Of a stretch of 64,000 nt of DNA, positions 31,999 to 41,696 are shown piece after piece. This DNA is from Pseudobdellovibrio sp031428275 (GTDB taxonomy: Bacteria > Bdellovibrionota > Bdellovibrionia > Bdellovibrionales > Bdellovibrionaceae): contig JANPPC010000041.1 of NCBI GenBank assembly GCA_031428275.1, positions 1-64,000 of the forward strand, in the 5' to 3' direction. Positions within the stretch are counted from its first letter, which is position 1. Each line of letters opens with the position of its first letter. Below the pieces are notes generated by a model that had not been told where the DNA came from, ran no database searches, and saw nothing but the letters and a program-made list of their open reading frames with translations. The translations under genes were made by a program, and so were the position numbers.

Positions 31999-33651
31999 AT
32001 GAAGTTAATTATTCTATTCGCATTTTCAATATCATTCTTAAACGCCGCGGCTGCCCGCCTCACAGATGGGAAAATTAAGACCACCTACGTTGCTGAACAA
32101 ATTCAGATCACGCCACTAAAGGGCTACCACTTAAACTCAGAGGCCCCGGCCAGCGCAACCTTTGATAGTCACGAGGCAATTTACAAGCCGATTAAAAAAA
32201 GCGAACAGCTTTTTACCTTCAAGCCAACCGTGGGCGCCAAGGTGGCAAGCCTTAATTTTTACGTATGTGATGATAAGAAAACGGCCTGCGAGCAGCACCA
32301 GACCAAACTAGAGTTGATAAATTCTAAAATGACGAAAGCAGAAAGCGCAACAGGGGTTATCCCAGCGGCGGCGGCGCCAAAGCCATTTTCAGGAAACAAG
32401 ATCGCGCCACTAGCCAACGCTGAGGGCAAACCAACCCTTTTAGCTTTCTCAGCACCGTGGTGCCCGGCGTGTATTCGTATGCAAACCGAGACTTATCCTA
32501 ATAAAGCGGTTTCAAAAGCATTGTCGCAAGTGACACTTAAAAAAGTGAATAGTGACTTGGTTGAAAATTTTGAACTATCTGAAAAATTTCACGTTAAAGC
32601 AATTCCGACTTTGATTTTACTTAACTCGCAAGGCGAAGAAGTTTATCGCTGGCTTGATTTTCAAACGGCCAACACTTTTGCAAAAAGTCTTAAAGCTGAA
32701 ACTAAAAAATTAGCTACCGATTCAACCTCACTTTTAGCTAAAGCGCAGGCTGGCGATCTAGAAGCCGCTTCCCAATTAGGTATGCGCGAGTATAGCTCTT
32801 TGAATTGCGACGAAGCGGTTAAGTGGCTATCGCTTTCTAAGAAACCCGCAGATCAAAAATACAAACTAGCGGCCGAAGTTTCGTGCGCGCAAGAGACTGC
32901 AAGCGAAAACGAAAAAACAAAAGAGATTTACTTAAAGACCCTAGAAAAAGGAATTGTATTAAGCGCCTCTGAGTTTGATCAAATGCGTTGGTTCATTAAT
33001 TGGCTTGAGATCAAAAGGCAAGCGGGCCCGCTGAACGAAGATGCTAAAGCAAAAGCGCTGAACCTTAAAAAACGTCTGAGTGAACTTAGTTTGAACCAGC
33101 GCGAACTGAAAAACATTTTTTTCGATAGCACCTACGGCGAAGCTGGCGGGTTTGAAAAAGAAGAAATTTTATACTCTATCGCCAACATCGAAGGCTTGCT
33201 AGATCAAACAGCCGAACAAAATAAAACCAAAGCACAAAGCATTGCCTTGCTGTCAAAACGGAAGTTAAGCGTTGATCGTCCGGGTGAAATGTTGATGGCC
33301 ATATCTTACTTGCGTGAAGCCGGAGAAACTAAAAAAGTAGATCAGATGTACGAAGCTTTAGTTAAGAAGTACCCAGCGACTTATGTATACTTCGAAAAAT
33401 ATGCCCGCTATCAGCTTAAAAATAAAAACTACGTCGAAGCCTTACCGCTAAGTAAAAAAGCCTTATCGTATGCCGAGGGCAACAACCCACAGCTTATGCT
33501 ATTGATGGCGAATGTCTTAAAAAGTATGGACAGAAAAATCGAAGCTCAAACCACGGTTGATAATGCATTAAAGTTAAAAGAGATTGAGCACCCAAGATTT
33601 AAAAGGGCACTCGCTCAGTTAAAGAATCTGAAAGAAGAATTAAGTAAGTAG
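31999..33651 (+). CDS. Secreted thioredoxin-fold protein with N-terminal beta domain and TPR-like C-terminus
   Basis: Exported thiol-disulfide protein. Signal peptide MKLIILFAFSISFLNAAAA; residues 25-110 are a beta domain with a Cys pair (FYVCDDKKTACEQH) reminiscent of DsbD-alpha; residues 130-230 are a thioredoxin domain with redox motif SAPWCPACIRMQ and cis-Pro KAIPTLILLN; the remaining 300 residues are helical repeats, TPR-like (DLEAASQLGMREYSSLNCDE; YVEALPLSKKALSYAEGNNP). CPAC at the active site suggests oxidase or isomerase action in the periplasm. Partner unknown. The 550-aa fusion of these parts is not one I recognise by name. Confidence 0.8.
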   Translation: MKLIILFAFSISFLNAAAARLTDGKIKTTYVAEQIQITPLKGYHLNSEAPASATFDSHEAIYKPIKKSEQLFTFKPTVGAKVASLNFYVCDDKKTACEQHQTKLELINSKMTKAESATGVIPAAAAPKPFSGNKIAPLANAEGKPTLLAFSAPWCPACIRMQTETYPNKAVSKALSQVTLKKVNSDLVENFELSEKFHVKAIPTLILLNSQGEEVYRWLDFQTANTFAKSLKAETKKLATDSTSLLAKAQAGDLEAASQLGMREYSSLNCDEAVKWLSLSKKPADQKYKLAAEVSCAQETASENEKTKEIYLKTLEKGIVLSASEFDQMRWFINWLEIKRQAGPLNEDAKAKALNLKKRLSELSLNQRELKNIFFDSTYGEAGGFEKEEILYSIANIEGLLDQTAEQNKTKAQSIALLSKRKLSVDRPGEMLMAISYLREAGETKKVDQMYEALVKKYPATYVYFEKYARYQLKNKNYVEALPLSKKALSYAEGNNPQLMLLMANVLKSMDRKIEAQTTVDNALKLKEIEHPRFKRALAQLKNLKEELSK

Positions 33652-33683
33652 GTCTTTGGCGCCCCAAAAGAAAAGCTTAGCAC

Positions 33684-33875
33684 TTACTGCGTTTTCTCTG
33701 GGGTAATCCCGTAGAAAACTTCGTCTAGGTAAATCAAAAGACATTGGCGCAGATCATCGACCGTCATATCTTTTGGATCAACTTCCATCGCTCTAATTGC
33801 CGCGAATAGTTCAGTCTCGATAGTCTCTACGTCGATTTTTGCGTGTTTAGCAAATTGTTGTAGTACTCGCCCCAT
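33684..33875 (-). CDS. Small acidic protein of unknown function (63 aa)
   Basis: Real by its ribosome site: GGAGG six bases before ATG. The sequence MGRVLQQFAKHAKIDVETIE, ELFAAIRAMEVDPKDMTVDD, LRQCLLIYLDEVFYGITPEK looks all-helical, amphipathic and acidic, with one Cys and no signal. It converges with the thioredoxin-fold gene, and 274 bp separate it from the divergent 34150 gene. No family was recognised. Confidence 0.65.
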   Translation of the reverse strand: MGRVLQQFAKHAKIDVETIETELFAAIRAMEVDPKDMTVDDLRQCLLIYLDEVFYGITPEKTQ

Positions 33876-34149
33876 GCTCGCCTCCGTGCTTGCTTGATGA
33901 CCTAAAAGAGCTTGTAAGTCTTCGTCCTGAAGGCCTTACCCCAACTCTCTTTTACTGACAGTTTCATCAAAACAAAAGGTTAACGACCCGACAATTAGAT
34001 TAAAGAAAGAACGCCAAGTTTAGGCGGTATGTCTAGGTTTGATACGATGCTTAGCCCAGTTAAGCGTTTAATCGATTATGGGACCAAAAGCGACAGGCCC
34101 CGAATTTGGAAAGAAGGGGTGAGTTCGAAATACTTAACGTGGGTGAAAT

Positions 34150-35622
34150 ATGATGAAACAGCTGTTGTCAGTATTTGTGTTTTTAATGATGTGTGCTAGT
34201 GCGAAGGCGGCCATCTGGACAGAAGAAAACCAGTGGTCTGAAGATTACGAGAAGCAGTATAAAGAATGGGTTCGCACAAACGCCAAAGTCAATTTTTTTT
34301 CGGCCGAGAAAAAACCTAACGGTGAACCTAACCCGTACTACGGAATTCGTGTTGATTGCGCCGACCTGGTTTATTCATATCGAATTATTTTTGCTTATGA
34401 AAACAAATTGCCATTCGTCATCGCAAACCCGGCTAGCCCGCGCGGCCCTTTGATTTCAAATCAAGTAAGCCGTTTCGATAAAGTTGCCGAAGGAATTCCG
34501 CGCTTAAGAAGATTTTTAGTTTGGGTTTATGATATCGTTGGCACAAGCTCACTTAATCTTGATACATACTCAATTCCATTCAAAGAAATAGGCTCTGGAA
34601 CTATTATTTTAACATCGAAGAAAAATCATCACTCTTGGACAATCGTTGATATTTCTAAGACCGGCAACCCGCATTTAATCTATAATTCGACTGTGGGTCG
34701 CGAAAGTGGTTTTCAAGTTCAAGAGCGCCAAAGCTGGCCAAACCCATTCTGGGTTTTCGAACCCGAAGTTGCTAGAGATGATGAAACTAAAACGATCAAC
34801 GTCTACAAGTCAGGCAGCTATGCCGGCTTCAGATATTGGCGACCAACTGAGTTTCTAAAACAACCCGAGATCTCAGTGCCTGGCTTTAGTGACGAGCAGC
34901 ACACGGTTGGCTTAGGAAAGTGGAAAACAGCAGCCCAAAGCTCACACGCAAAAGTCAAAGAAACGATTGATCAAGTTGTTATGCGTTTACTTAAAGATGC
35001 GTGTGCCGATTACAAACAGCGCGTCGAATCGGTGCGCGATGCCGAAACTTTCAAGTCGAACTTAGCAGATGATTTAGCTGCGGGTAAAACAGAAGAGCAA
35101 AGTTCTTACGTAAGAGATTTTATGCGTGACGAGAATAAACCTTCGGATCAGCGCTGTATGACTTACGGAAAGTTTGATGAGTTCTCAACGCCAAGTCGCG
35201 ATAAGCGCTTCGTTGATGCATTGATGTTGGCACGAACGTATTTACGCGAAGGTATTACGAAATACGGCGAAAAAGCATTCGCGGCCGAAAACATGAAGAT
35301 GTATAAGACGATATTTCCACTCATTTCATTATCAGCGGCTGATGAAGTTGCTAAAGATAAAACAGAGAAAGCATCGAACTTGTTTTGTTCGCTTAAAATT
35401 AACGACACCCTTGGCGAGCTAAGCTTGCCTGAAGTAAAGCGACGCTTATTTTTAGGAAGACTTTCTTCGAATCCAAACGATGCTCCTACGCGTCGCTTCG
35501 GCTACCCTAAAACGAGTAAAGATTTGGGAAGCTCTTGCCCCGCATATGATTTTCAACAGAAGCCGTATAACTTGCAAGAGATTGAACAAGAGATGCTAAA
35601 AGAAGTAAAGACGGCGTTGTAA
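34150..35622 (+). CDS. Secreted protein with NlpC/P60-like cysteine-histidine motif (490 aa)
   Basis: Signal peptide KQLLSVFVFLMMCASAKA. The N-terminal 200 residues hold YYGIRVDCADLVYSYRIIFA (Cys at a helix start) and SGTIILTSKKNHHSWTIVDI (His on a strand), then LIYNSTVGRESGF. That order, D-C-A-D/E-L then G-D/T-I-x(9)-H-x-x-I-V, is the layout of NlpC/P60 and CHAP peptidases that cut peptidoglycan cross-bridges. The 290-residue C-terminal part is helical and unassigned. The next gene starts on its last base. A hydrolase role is inference from motif order. Confidence 0.62.
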   Translation: MMKQLLSVFVFLMMCASAKAAIWTEENQWSEDYEKQYKEWVRTNAKVNFFSAEKKPNGEPNPYYGIRVDCADLVYSYRIIFAYENKLPFVIANPASPRGPLISNQVSRFDKVAEGIPRLRRFLVWVYDIVGTSSLNLDTYSIPFKEIGSGTIILTSKKNHHSWTIVDISKTGNPHLIYNSTVGRESGFQVQERQSWPNPFWVFEPEVARDDETKTINVYKSGSYAGFRYWRPTEFLKQPEISVPGFSDEQHTVGLGKWKTAAQSSHAKVKETIDQVVMRLLKDACADYKQRVESVRDAETFKSNLADDLAAGKTEEQSSYVRDFMRDENKPSDQRCMTYGKFDEFSTPSRDKRFVDALMLARTYLREGITKYGEKAFAAENMKMYKTIFPLISLSAADEVAKDKTEKASNLFCSLKINDTLGELSLPEVKRRLFLGRLSSNPNDAPTRRFGYPKTSKDLGSSCPAYDFQQKPYNLQEIEQEMLKEVKTAL

Positions 35623-36317
35623 TGACGAAAAAGCAGAAAAGCGGCGTCGGTTTTTTAATAGTTTCGATTTTGGTGGCGTGGTGGTTTGTAAATAACTTTG
35701 TGCCCAAGCAGGATGCGACGGCGCTAAGCGAAGATAAGCCTAGTATTTTTACCGAAATTAAACAGCATAAGCCGTTAACGCCTATCGAAGAGAATTTGGC
35801 CGCCGAAAGTATTTCGGCAAAGCTCGAAAGCAAGCCTGAACATGAATTTAAGGCTCAATTAGAGAAGTGTTTTCCGGAGTCAGATTTAAAAAATGTGACC
35901 AAAGAAAATTTGATTTCTTATTTCGAACGAAAAGCGAATTTATCGAATCCGCGCCTAGAGCTAGAACACTACGAACTTAGAACCAAGGAAGCGAAACAAG
36001 TCGTCGTGCAAATGATTCCCGGAGAAGAACCAAAAGATCAAGTGCGCGTATTTTCGATTAGCGAAGAAGACGGCTTACCCGACCGCATTCACGAATTTCC
36101 AAATGCAAAGTCTGAAATTGCTGAACGTATTAAGGGAGCCTTAACTCTAGGTGAGCTTGTCCAAAAAAACGAAACAACACAACAACAAGGGGCGCTTGGC
36201 GAATTGCTTGAAATAGAAAAATTTAAAGATAAAGTATTGCGGATTCGCTACAGCGAACCCGATCTTGATTTTTCTTGTGATAATGCAAAGTGCGAATGCT
36301 TCAAGCTTACTAAATAA
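35622..36317 (+). CDS. Anchored protein of unknown function (231 aa)
   Basis: One N-terminal transmembrane segment (GVGFLIVSILVAWWFVNNFV) leads to an acidic and helical exported domain with four Cys: one in LEKCFPESDL and three near the end (FSCDNAKCECFKLTK). It overlaps the preceding secreted protein gene by one base (TAATG), so the two are made together and may interact. The stop abuts the convergent dnaB stop with no spacer. No family was recognised. Confidence 0.72.
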   Translation: MTKKQKSGVGFLIVSILVAWWFVNNFVPKQDATALSEDKPSIFTEIKQHKPLTPIEENLAAESISAKLESKPEHEFKAQLEKCFPESDLKNVTKENLISYFERKANLSNPRLELEHYELRTKEAKQVVVQMIPGEEPKDQVRVFSISEEDGLPDRIHEFPNAKSEIAERIKGALTLGELVQKNETTQQQGALGELLEIEKFKDKVLRIRYSEPDLDFSCDNAKCECFKLTK

Positions 36318-37724
36318 TTAAGTATTTGCACCCGGAGCAAAGTTACGAGGCTTACCCGGCATAGGCGGTGGCGCTTGCGGAGGTGGCAGTGGCGAAACCA
36401 CATCGTTGTCAGCATTTTTAAACAAATTGTATTTTGCATCGAAGCGAAGTTTTACGGTGCCAGTTGGCCCATTACGTTGCTTGCCGATAATGACTTCGGC
36501 TCCGCCCGCTTTGTCTGGGTCATCCTTATCATAATAATCGTCACGATAAAGCATCATGATAACATCGGCATCTTGTTCAATCGAACCAGACTCGCGAAGA
36601 TCTGAAAGCATCGGACGGCGATCCGCACGACCCTCAACGCCGCGATTTAACTGCGCTAGAGCAATAACCGGTATCTGCATTTCTTTGGCAATAGCTTTTA
36701 GACCTTTAGAGATCTCAGCAACAGCGCGCTCGCGTGAATCAACTTTTTGCTTTAAATCCATTAACTGCAAGTAATCGATCATGATGCAATCCAGGCCGTG
36801 CGTTGCTTTAAGGCGACGGCAGCGTGCACGAATCTCAAACGGTGAAATACCTGAAGTATCATCGATAAATAGCGGAGCTTCGCTGATGGCACCCGCAGCT
36901 TGAATCAGCTTAGGCCAAGAAGAATCTTGAATTCGTCCGTTACGAATCTCTGTCATAGAAATTTTTGCTTCGGCCGCCAGAAGACGCATCATCACGGCTT
37001 CTTTACCCATCTCGACCGAGAAGTACGCGACCGTTTTTTTTGCTCTTAAAGCCATATGGGTCGCTAAGTTTAAAGAAAACGCAGTTTTACCCATCGATGG
37101 ACGGGCTGCTATAATAATTAATTCGCCGGCACTAAAACCTGAAGTCATACGATCTAATTCGGTGAACCCGGTTGGAACCCCAGTCACATCAGCCTTGCGT
37201 TTGTAAAGATCTTCGATTTTTTCGATCGAAGATTTGACGATATCCATTGATCCAACAAGGCCCGACGAAGATTTTTGATCGCCGACTTTTAAGATTTCGC
37301 TTTCGGCAAAATCGATAAGCGCAGCGGCATCTTGAAACTCAGAACCATAGGCCTTTTCAATCAAGCCAGAAGAAGTATTAATAAGACGACGTAGCAAAGA
37401 CTTTTCTTGAATGATCTTTGCGTGTGAATCGATATTTGCAGCCGACACAACTTTATCTAATAAAGAAAGTAGGTATTCTGGTCCACCAACGATATCGAGT
37501 TCATTCTTTGTTTGTAAAGAATTAGTAACAGTCACTAAATCGATTGGTTCGGCTTTTTGATGAAGTTCTGCAATAACACGAAAGATAATTTGATGAGATG
37601 GTTTATAAAAATCATCTGCGGCAACGATATCCGCCACTTGATCGAACGCTTCGCGCTCTAACATCAAGCCGCCTAAAACAGAAAACTCTGCCTCTAGATT
37701 TTGAGGTGGAAGCTTTTGACTCAT
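36318..37724 (-). CDS. dnaB: Replicative DNA helicase
   Basis: Hexameric helicase that unwinds DNA at the fork. N-terminal domain: LPPQNLEAEFSVLGGLMLER. RecA core: Walker A ARPSMGKTAFSLNLA, YFSVEMGKEAVMMRLLA, Walker B CIMIDYLQLM, ALAQLNRGVEGRADRRPMLS and DLRESGSIEQDADVIMMLYR. The C-terminal 25 residues are a Pro-rich tail (PLPPPQAPPPMPGKPRN), an addition not needed for the core. Length (468 aa) is normal. No intein is present. It faces the 35622 gene tail to tail. Confidence 0.97.
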   Translation of the reverse strand: MSQKLPPQNLEAEFSVLGGLMLEREAFDQVADIVAADDFYKPSHQIIFRVIAELHQKAEPIDLVTVTNSLQTKNELDIVGGPEYLLSLLDKVVSAANIDSHAKIIQEKSLLRRLINTSSGLIEKAYGSEFQDAAALIDFAESEILKVGDQKSSSGLVGSMDIVKSSIEKIEDLYKRKADVTGVPTGFTELDRMTSGFSAGELIIIAARPSMGKTAFSLNLATHMALRAKKTVAYFSVEMGKEAVMMRLLAAEAKISMTEIRNGRIQDSSWPKLIQAAGAISEAPLFIDDTSGISPFEIRARCRRLKATHGLDCIMIDYLQLMDLKQKVDSRERAVAEISKGLKAIAKEMQIPVIALAQLNRGVEGRADRRPMLSDLRESGSIEQDADVIMMLYRDDYYDKDDPDKAGGAEVIIGKQRNGPTGTVKLRFDAKYNLFKNADNDVVSPLPPPQAPPPMPGKPRNFAPGANT

Positions 37725-37805
37725 CTTACCCTGGTCCCCTCGTTAAAGATGAAAAAACATAATCGAGATACTTTGATATTTTAAAATAGCTGGTCTGGTT
37801 TGTCT

Positions 37806-37840
37806 AAAAAAAAATGGGGTTTTTGAACCCCATTTTTTAT
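37806..37840 (-). terminator. Strong intrinsic terminator between the Fis-type gene and dnaB
   Basis: TGGGGTT/AACCCCA with a TTTG loop is flanked by nine A on the left and six T on the right. On the minus strand it lies about 30 bp after the stop of the Fis-type gene and separates it from dnaB; the symmetric flanks would allow action in both directions. Confidence 0.88.
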
Positions 37841-37869
37841 TTAGCCGACAATTTAAAAAGTAATTAAAA

Positions 37870-38226
37870 TTACTGAGTTAAAGTAGTAGTCGGAGCAACC
37901 ATTGTAGTCGTTTCAGCAACCAACGCCTGAGCACCTTTTTTAGGTTTCAATTTGTAGTTGTCGATTTTCTTTTTAAGAGTGTTGCGGTTGATACCTAACA
38001 TCAAAGCAGTCTTAACCTGGTTACCGTTGTAAGCCTTAAGTGCTAGTTCGATCAGAGGACGCTCTACTTGCTCTAATACGATATTATAAAGACCGTTTAA
38101 CTCAACTTGAGCCTCTTTTTGTTGTTGGAAAAGAACTTCAAGCTTGCTCTTTACTAATTTTTCTAAGCTTACTTGCTGTAAGTTAGCTACAAAAAGATTT
38201 TCAGAGTTATTCAGGTTAGGCGTCAT
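37870..38226 (-). CDS. Fis-family DNA-binding protein
   Basis: Nucleoid-associated or NtrC-type effector-less regulator. The C-terminal 45 residues form the Fis helix-turn-helix: PLIELALKAYNGNQVKTALM, LGINRNTLKKKIDNYKLKPK. The N-terminal half is helical and Gln-rich. The start at ATG 38226 is preferred because GAGGGAG stands 4 bp upstream; the longer frame begins with an unsupported TTG at 38256. Length is 118 aa, slightly longer than E. coli Fis owing to an Ala/Thr-rich tail. Whether it shapes chromosome structure globally or regulates few promoters cannot be told. Confidence 0.85.
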   Translation of the reverse strand: MTPNLNNSENLFVANLQQVSLEKLVKSKLEVLFQQQKEAQVELNGLYNIVLEQVERPLIELALKAYNGNQVKTALMLGINRNTLKKKIDNYKLKPKKGAQALVAETTTMVAPTTTLTQ

Positions 38227-38308
38227 GGGTCTCCCTCTCGTACGTGTTTGTTGCAATAGACGTGTTATTTAACGGCTATCATATGTTTTTCAGTTCAATG
38301 CGAAGGTT

Positions 38309-38947
38309 TTAAACTCCGCGTGTTGTGGGTAACCAAATATACTTATGTAGCTGCAAATGCAACCTCGCTTTTGATTTATTTTGCAAAATATTTTCAGCTA
38401 ACCAAAGTTCAGATACTTGGCCGTGTGATGGACTGTATAAAACTGTAAATTTTTTTAATAAATCATGTTGACGACAAAATTGTTCTGACCAGTCGAAGTC
38501 TTTTTGACTACTAATCACAAATTTATATTCAGTGTTTTCATTCGAGAAATCGATGTTTTTAAAAAGAAAGCTATCCGAAGCTCCGCTGTCTGGAGTTTTT
38601 ACGTCAAGAATTATTTTTACACGCGGATCAACGTGCTCAATCGATTTAGAGCCACTCGTTTCTAATGAAACCTTGTGTCCAAGATCGCATAAAATGTTAA
38701 TAAGTGTGTGGATTTCTTTTTGCAGAAGAGGCTCGCCGCCTGTAATACAAATATACTCGGCTCCGTATCTCTTGACCGACTGTAAAATTTTTTCAATCGA
38801 CATGAAATCGCCCTCTTCGTATGAATACTTTGTATCGCAGTACGTGCAGCGCAGGTTGCAACCAGTTGTGCGGATAAACACTGTTGCGTTTCCTGCGTAC
38901 GAGGTCTCGCCCTGAATAGAATAGAAGATTTCATTGATTTTAATCAT
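38309..38947 (-). CDS. queE: 7-carboxy-7-deazaguanine synthase (radical SAM)
   Basis: Radical SAM step of queuosine biosynthesis: rearranges carboxy-tetrahydropterin to CDG. Seen: IFYSIQGETSYAGNATVFIR, the cluster motif TGCNLRCTYCDTKYSYEEG (Cx3Cx2C form), ITGGEPLLQKEI and TSGSKSIEHVDPRVKIILDV. The 212-residue length is typical. The other que genes are not in the window. It sits between the Fis-type gene (83 bp downstream on the same strand) and divergent ftsK. Confidence 0.92.
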   Translation of the reverse strand: MIKINEIFYSIQGETSYAGNATVFIRTTGCNLRCTYCDTKYSYEEGDFMSIEKILQSVKRYGAEYICITGGEPLLQKEIHTLINILCDLGHKVSLETSGSKSIEHVDPRVKIILDVKTPDSGASDSFLFKNIDFSNENTEYKFVISSQKDFDWSEQFCRQHDLLKKFTVLYSPSHGQVSELWLAENILQNKSKARLHLQLHKYIWLPTTRGV

Positions 38948-39072
38948 CGGCAGTCCGTCTAAGTGCCATCCCCCCAGACCATTGTCAAGAACGTGACCTT
39001 TTACCTGTAAACTGGACGTGACTGGACTTTAGGGATTTTGCACTAGGACAAAACCCCATTTAAATTGAATAC

Positions 39073-41517
39073 ATGAGCGTGTTTTTCAAAAAATTTCGAA
39101 ATGATGTCAAAGCTATTGGGTTTCTAGGTTTGGGTATGTTCTTGGCGCTGGCGTTAGCTAGCTATAGTGCAAAAGACCCTTCATTTAATTCAACCGGCCA
39201 TGGGGGCTTTAAAACCCTAAACTACTGTGGACTGCTGGGAAGCTACCTGGCTGACTTAATATACCAAGCGATGGGTTTGCCCGCATGGCTGATGATCGCG
39301 GGTTTGTTTCAAGCCGCAGTATTGAGCCTAAAAGGTAAAGACATTGAAATGAAGAACATGCGTATTGTGTGGATGGCGCTATTAATTTGTAGTCTATCAG
39401 CGTTAGCTTCGATTTACTGGCCCGACTCAAAAGTTTTCGATAATCAGATTTATCCAGGTGGCTTGCTTGGCGTCGGATTAGCATCAGGGTTAATGAAAGT
39501 ATTGAACAGCGTGGGCGCGCAGGTTTTGCTTTGGGCTGCGACCGCGATGATGACCGTGTTTTGTTTTGAAGTAAGTTTAAAAGAAATTGTCATGAGTGGC
39601 GTCGATTTTATTTCTGACCAAGTTGATAACATAAAAAGCTCGAACTTTTTTAAAGATTGGAAATGGCCAGATCTCAAAGTTAAAAAAGCCGACAAGCCAG
39701 TGAACAAATTAGTTGAAAAAGAAAAACCAACCGAAATGATGATCGGCAGTGTAAAATCAGCGTCGACAAATCCGACGAAGTCTGAAGACTTCTTAAAAGC
39801 CTCACAATTAAAATTAGATCTAGAAGAAGATGAAGATGGCTCCGAAGAGCTTTCTGAATTTGCGGCCGAGATAGAGTCTGAAGCCACGTACGTAGAAGGC
39901 GAAGAAAACGTATCGGTATCGGCCTACGAACCACCGGCTCGGCGAAAAGTCGTTATGCCGAAGAAAACTCCGCGTCGAGTAGAAAACTGGACGATGCCGA
40001 AACTCTCTTTACTGGAAGACCCTCCGTTAACGCGAATCAAAATTGAAGAAAAAGAAATTCGTCGCAAAGCTGACATTACTTTAGAAAAATTAAAACAGTT
40101 TGGAGTAAACGGGCAAATCGTGGCGGCTAAGCCGGGGCCCGCAGTTACCATGTTTGAATTCAAACCAAACGTTGATGTGCGCGTAAATAAGGTAACCGAG
40201 CTTGCCGATGATTTAGCTTTGGCTTTGTCGGCCGAATCACTTCGTATTATTGCGCCAATTCCGGGGCGCGATGTTATCGGTATTGAAACTTCGAATGCGC
40301 AGCGTGAAACGGTCTACTTAAAAGATTTGTTAGCAGATGAAATGTTTTGGTCAGAAGATATTAAGCTTCCGATTGCGCTCGGTAAGCAAACAAACGGAGA
40401 ACCTCGTATCGTCGATCTTCGCAAGATGCCACATCTTCTGATCGCTGGAACGACCGGCTCTGGAAAATCTGTATTTACAGTTGCAACAATCACTGGATTT
40501 TTATTCAAGCACTCTCCGAAAACTTTACGCCTGATTTTAGTTGACCCGAAACAGGTCGACTTGGCCGCGTTCGCAGATATTCCTCACTTAATTATGCCGC
40601 CGATTCGTGACCCCAAAAAAGCGGTGGTCGCTCTTCGTTGGGCGGTTAAAGAAATGGAAAAGCGCTACAAATCGATGAGCAAATTCGGCGCTCGTAATAT
40701 TGAGCAGTTTAATGAAATTGTTGAAAAGCTTGGCTCAGAAAAATTAGCAGAGCACGAGAAAATAAATGCTGAATACGAAACCCAAGGCATTATGAAGCTT
40801 GAGCAATACTATTTTACCGCACAACCTTACACCGTGATTGCAATCGAAGAGTTCGGCGACCTAATGGCGGTCGACAAACAAAACGTCGAACAGTCGGTTG
40901 TACGCTTGGCACAGATGGCGCGCGCATGCGGCATGCATCTGATGATAGCGATGCAGTCTCCGCGCAAAGAAGTAGTGACGGGTCTTATTAAAACGAATAT
41001 TCCGGGCCGAATTAGTTTTAAAGTTGCCTCGAAAATGGATTCGCGAATTATTCTTGATCAAGCTGGTGCCGAACGTCTTCTTGCTCAGGGGGACATGCTG
41101 GTTGTTAGCAACGGATCTTCAACTCCGATGCGTCACCATGGACCCTACTTAAAAGAAACCGAAATTAATGGCGTCGCTAAATTTTGGAGCGACCAAGGTG
41201 AGCCAGAATTTGATGCGTTAGCGATGCGCGCACTTGAGGGTGGCCCATCTGGCAGCGGCGCGGGCGCAGAAGCCGGCCCTGGTTCTGATTTTGGTGAATT
41301 AGGTGGTGGTGATGATGAGTACGATGAACGCTACGATGAGATCCTGGCTTGGGCTGGCGGTCAGAAGGCCATCTCGGCTTCGCTGATTCAAAGACGATTT
41401 AAATTAGGTTACCCTCGTGCGGCCAGATTAATCGAACTTTTTGAAAAAGAAGGCGTTGTCGGACCGGCGAATGGCAGCAAGCCGCGCGCAGTACTCGTAA
41501 GCTCGCACCAAGGATAA
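39073..41517 (+). CDS. ftsK: DNA translocase FtsK
   Basis: Septal motor that moves chromosome termini and aids dimer resolution. N-terminal 175 residues have four transmembrane helices; a short acidic linker (LKLDLEEDEDGSEELSEFAA) follows; the motor domain holds the Walker A LLIAGTTGSGKSVFT (about 455-470), LVDPKQVDLAAFADIPHL and Walker B-region VIAIEEFGDLMAV; the C-terminal gamma winged helix is KAISASLIQRRFKLGYPRAA. The linker is much shorter than in E. coli. Length is 814 aa. The upstream gap has no clear promoter pair. Confidence 0.95.
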   Translation: MSVFFKKFRNDVKAIGFLGLGMFLALALASYSAKDPSFNSTGHGGFKTLNYCGLLGSYLADLIYQAMGLPAWLMIAGLFQAAVLSLKGKDIEMKNMRIVWMALLICSLSALASIYWPDSKVFDNQIYPGGLLGVGLASGLMKVLNSVGAQVLLWAATAMMTVFCFEVSLKEIVMSGVDFISDQVDNIKSSNFFKDWKWPDLKVKKADKPVNKLVEKEKPTEMMIGSVKSASTNPTKSEDFLKASQLKLDLEEDEDGSEELSEFAAEIESEATYVEGEENVSVSAYEPPARRKVVMPKKTPRRVENWTMPKLSLLEDPPLTRIKIEEKEIRRKADITLEKLKQFGVNGQIVAAKPGPAVTMFEFKPNVDVRVNKVTELADDLALALSAESLRIIAPIPGRDVIGIETSNAQRETVYLKDLLADEMFWSEDIKLPIALGKQTNGEPRIVDLRKMPHLLIAGTTGSGKSVFTVATITGFLFKHSPKTLRLILVDPKQVDLAAFADIPHLIMPPIRDPKKAVVALRWAVKEMEKRYKSMSKFGARNIEQFNEIVEKLGSEKLAEHEKINAEYETQGIMKLEQYYFTAQPYTVIAIEEFGDLMAVDKQNVEQSVVRLAQMARACGMHLMIAMQSPRKEVVTGLIKTNIPGRISFKVASKMDSRIILDQAGAERLLAQGDMLVVSNGSSTPMRHHGPYLKETEINGVAKFWSDQGEPEFDALAMRALEGGPSGSGAGAEAGPGSDFGELGGGDDEYDERYDEILAWAGGQKAISASLIQRRFKLGYPRAARLIELFEKEGVVGPANGSKPRAVLVSSHQG

Positions 41518-41598
41518 TAGCAAAGTAGTTAATTTATAGACTGACTTGCTTGTTAAAAGTGGGTTTTTCAGAATCAAGCACCATTTAATCTTAATTCA

Positions 41599-41633
41599 GC
41601 CCATAACCATCTGTGTTATTGGGCTTTCGCGTT
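41599..41633 (+). terminator. Probable intrinsic terminator after ftsK
   Basis: GCCCATAA pairs with TTATTGGGC (one bulged T) around a CCATCTGTG loop, followed by a weak T-rich TTTCGCGTTT. It lies about 80 bp after ftsK and 60 bp before the next start. Confidence 0.5.
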
Positions 41634-41696
41634 TGCAAGCTTCAGAAATTTTGTGCTGTGATAGCGTTAACAAAAACCATTAACTAAGGAGAGTTT

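Noticed and set aside
36375..36605. Plus-strand frames inside dnaB
   Set aside because: Shadows of the helicase gene with no signals of their own.
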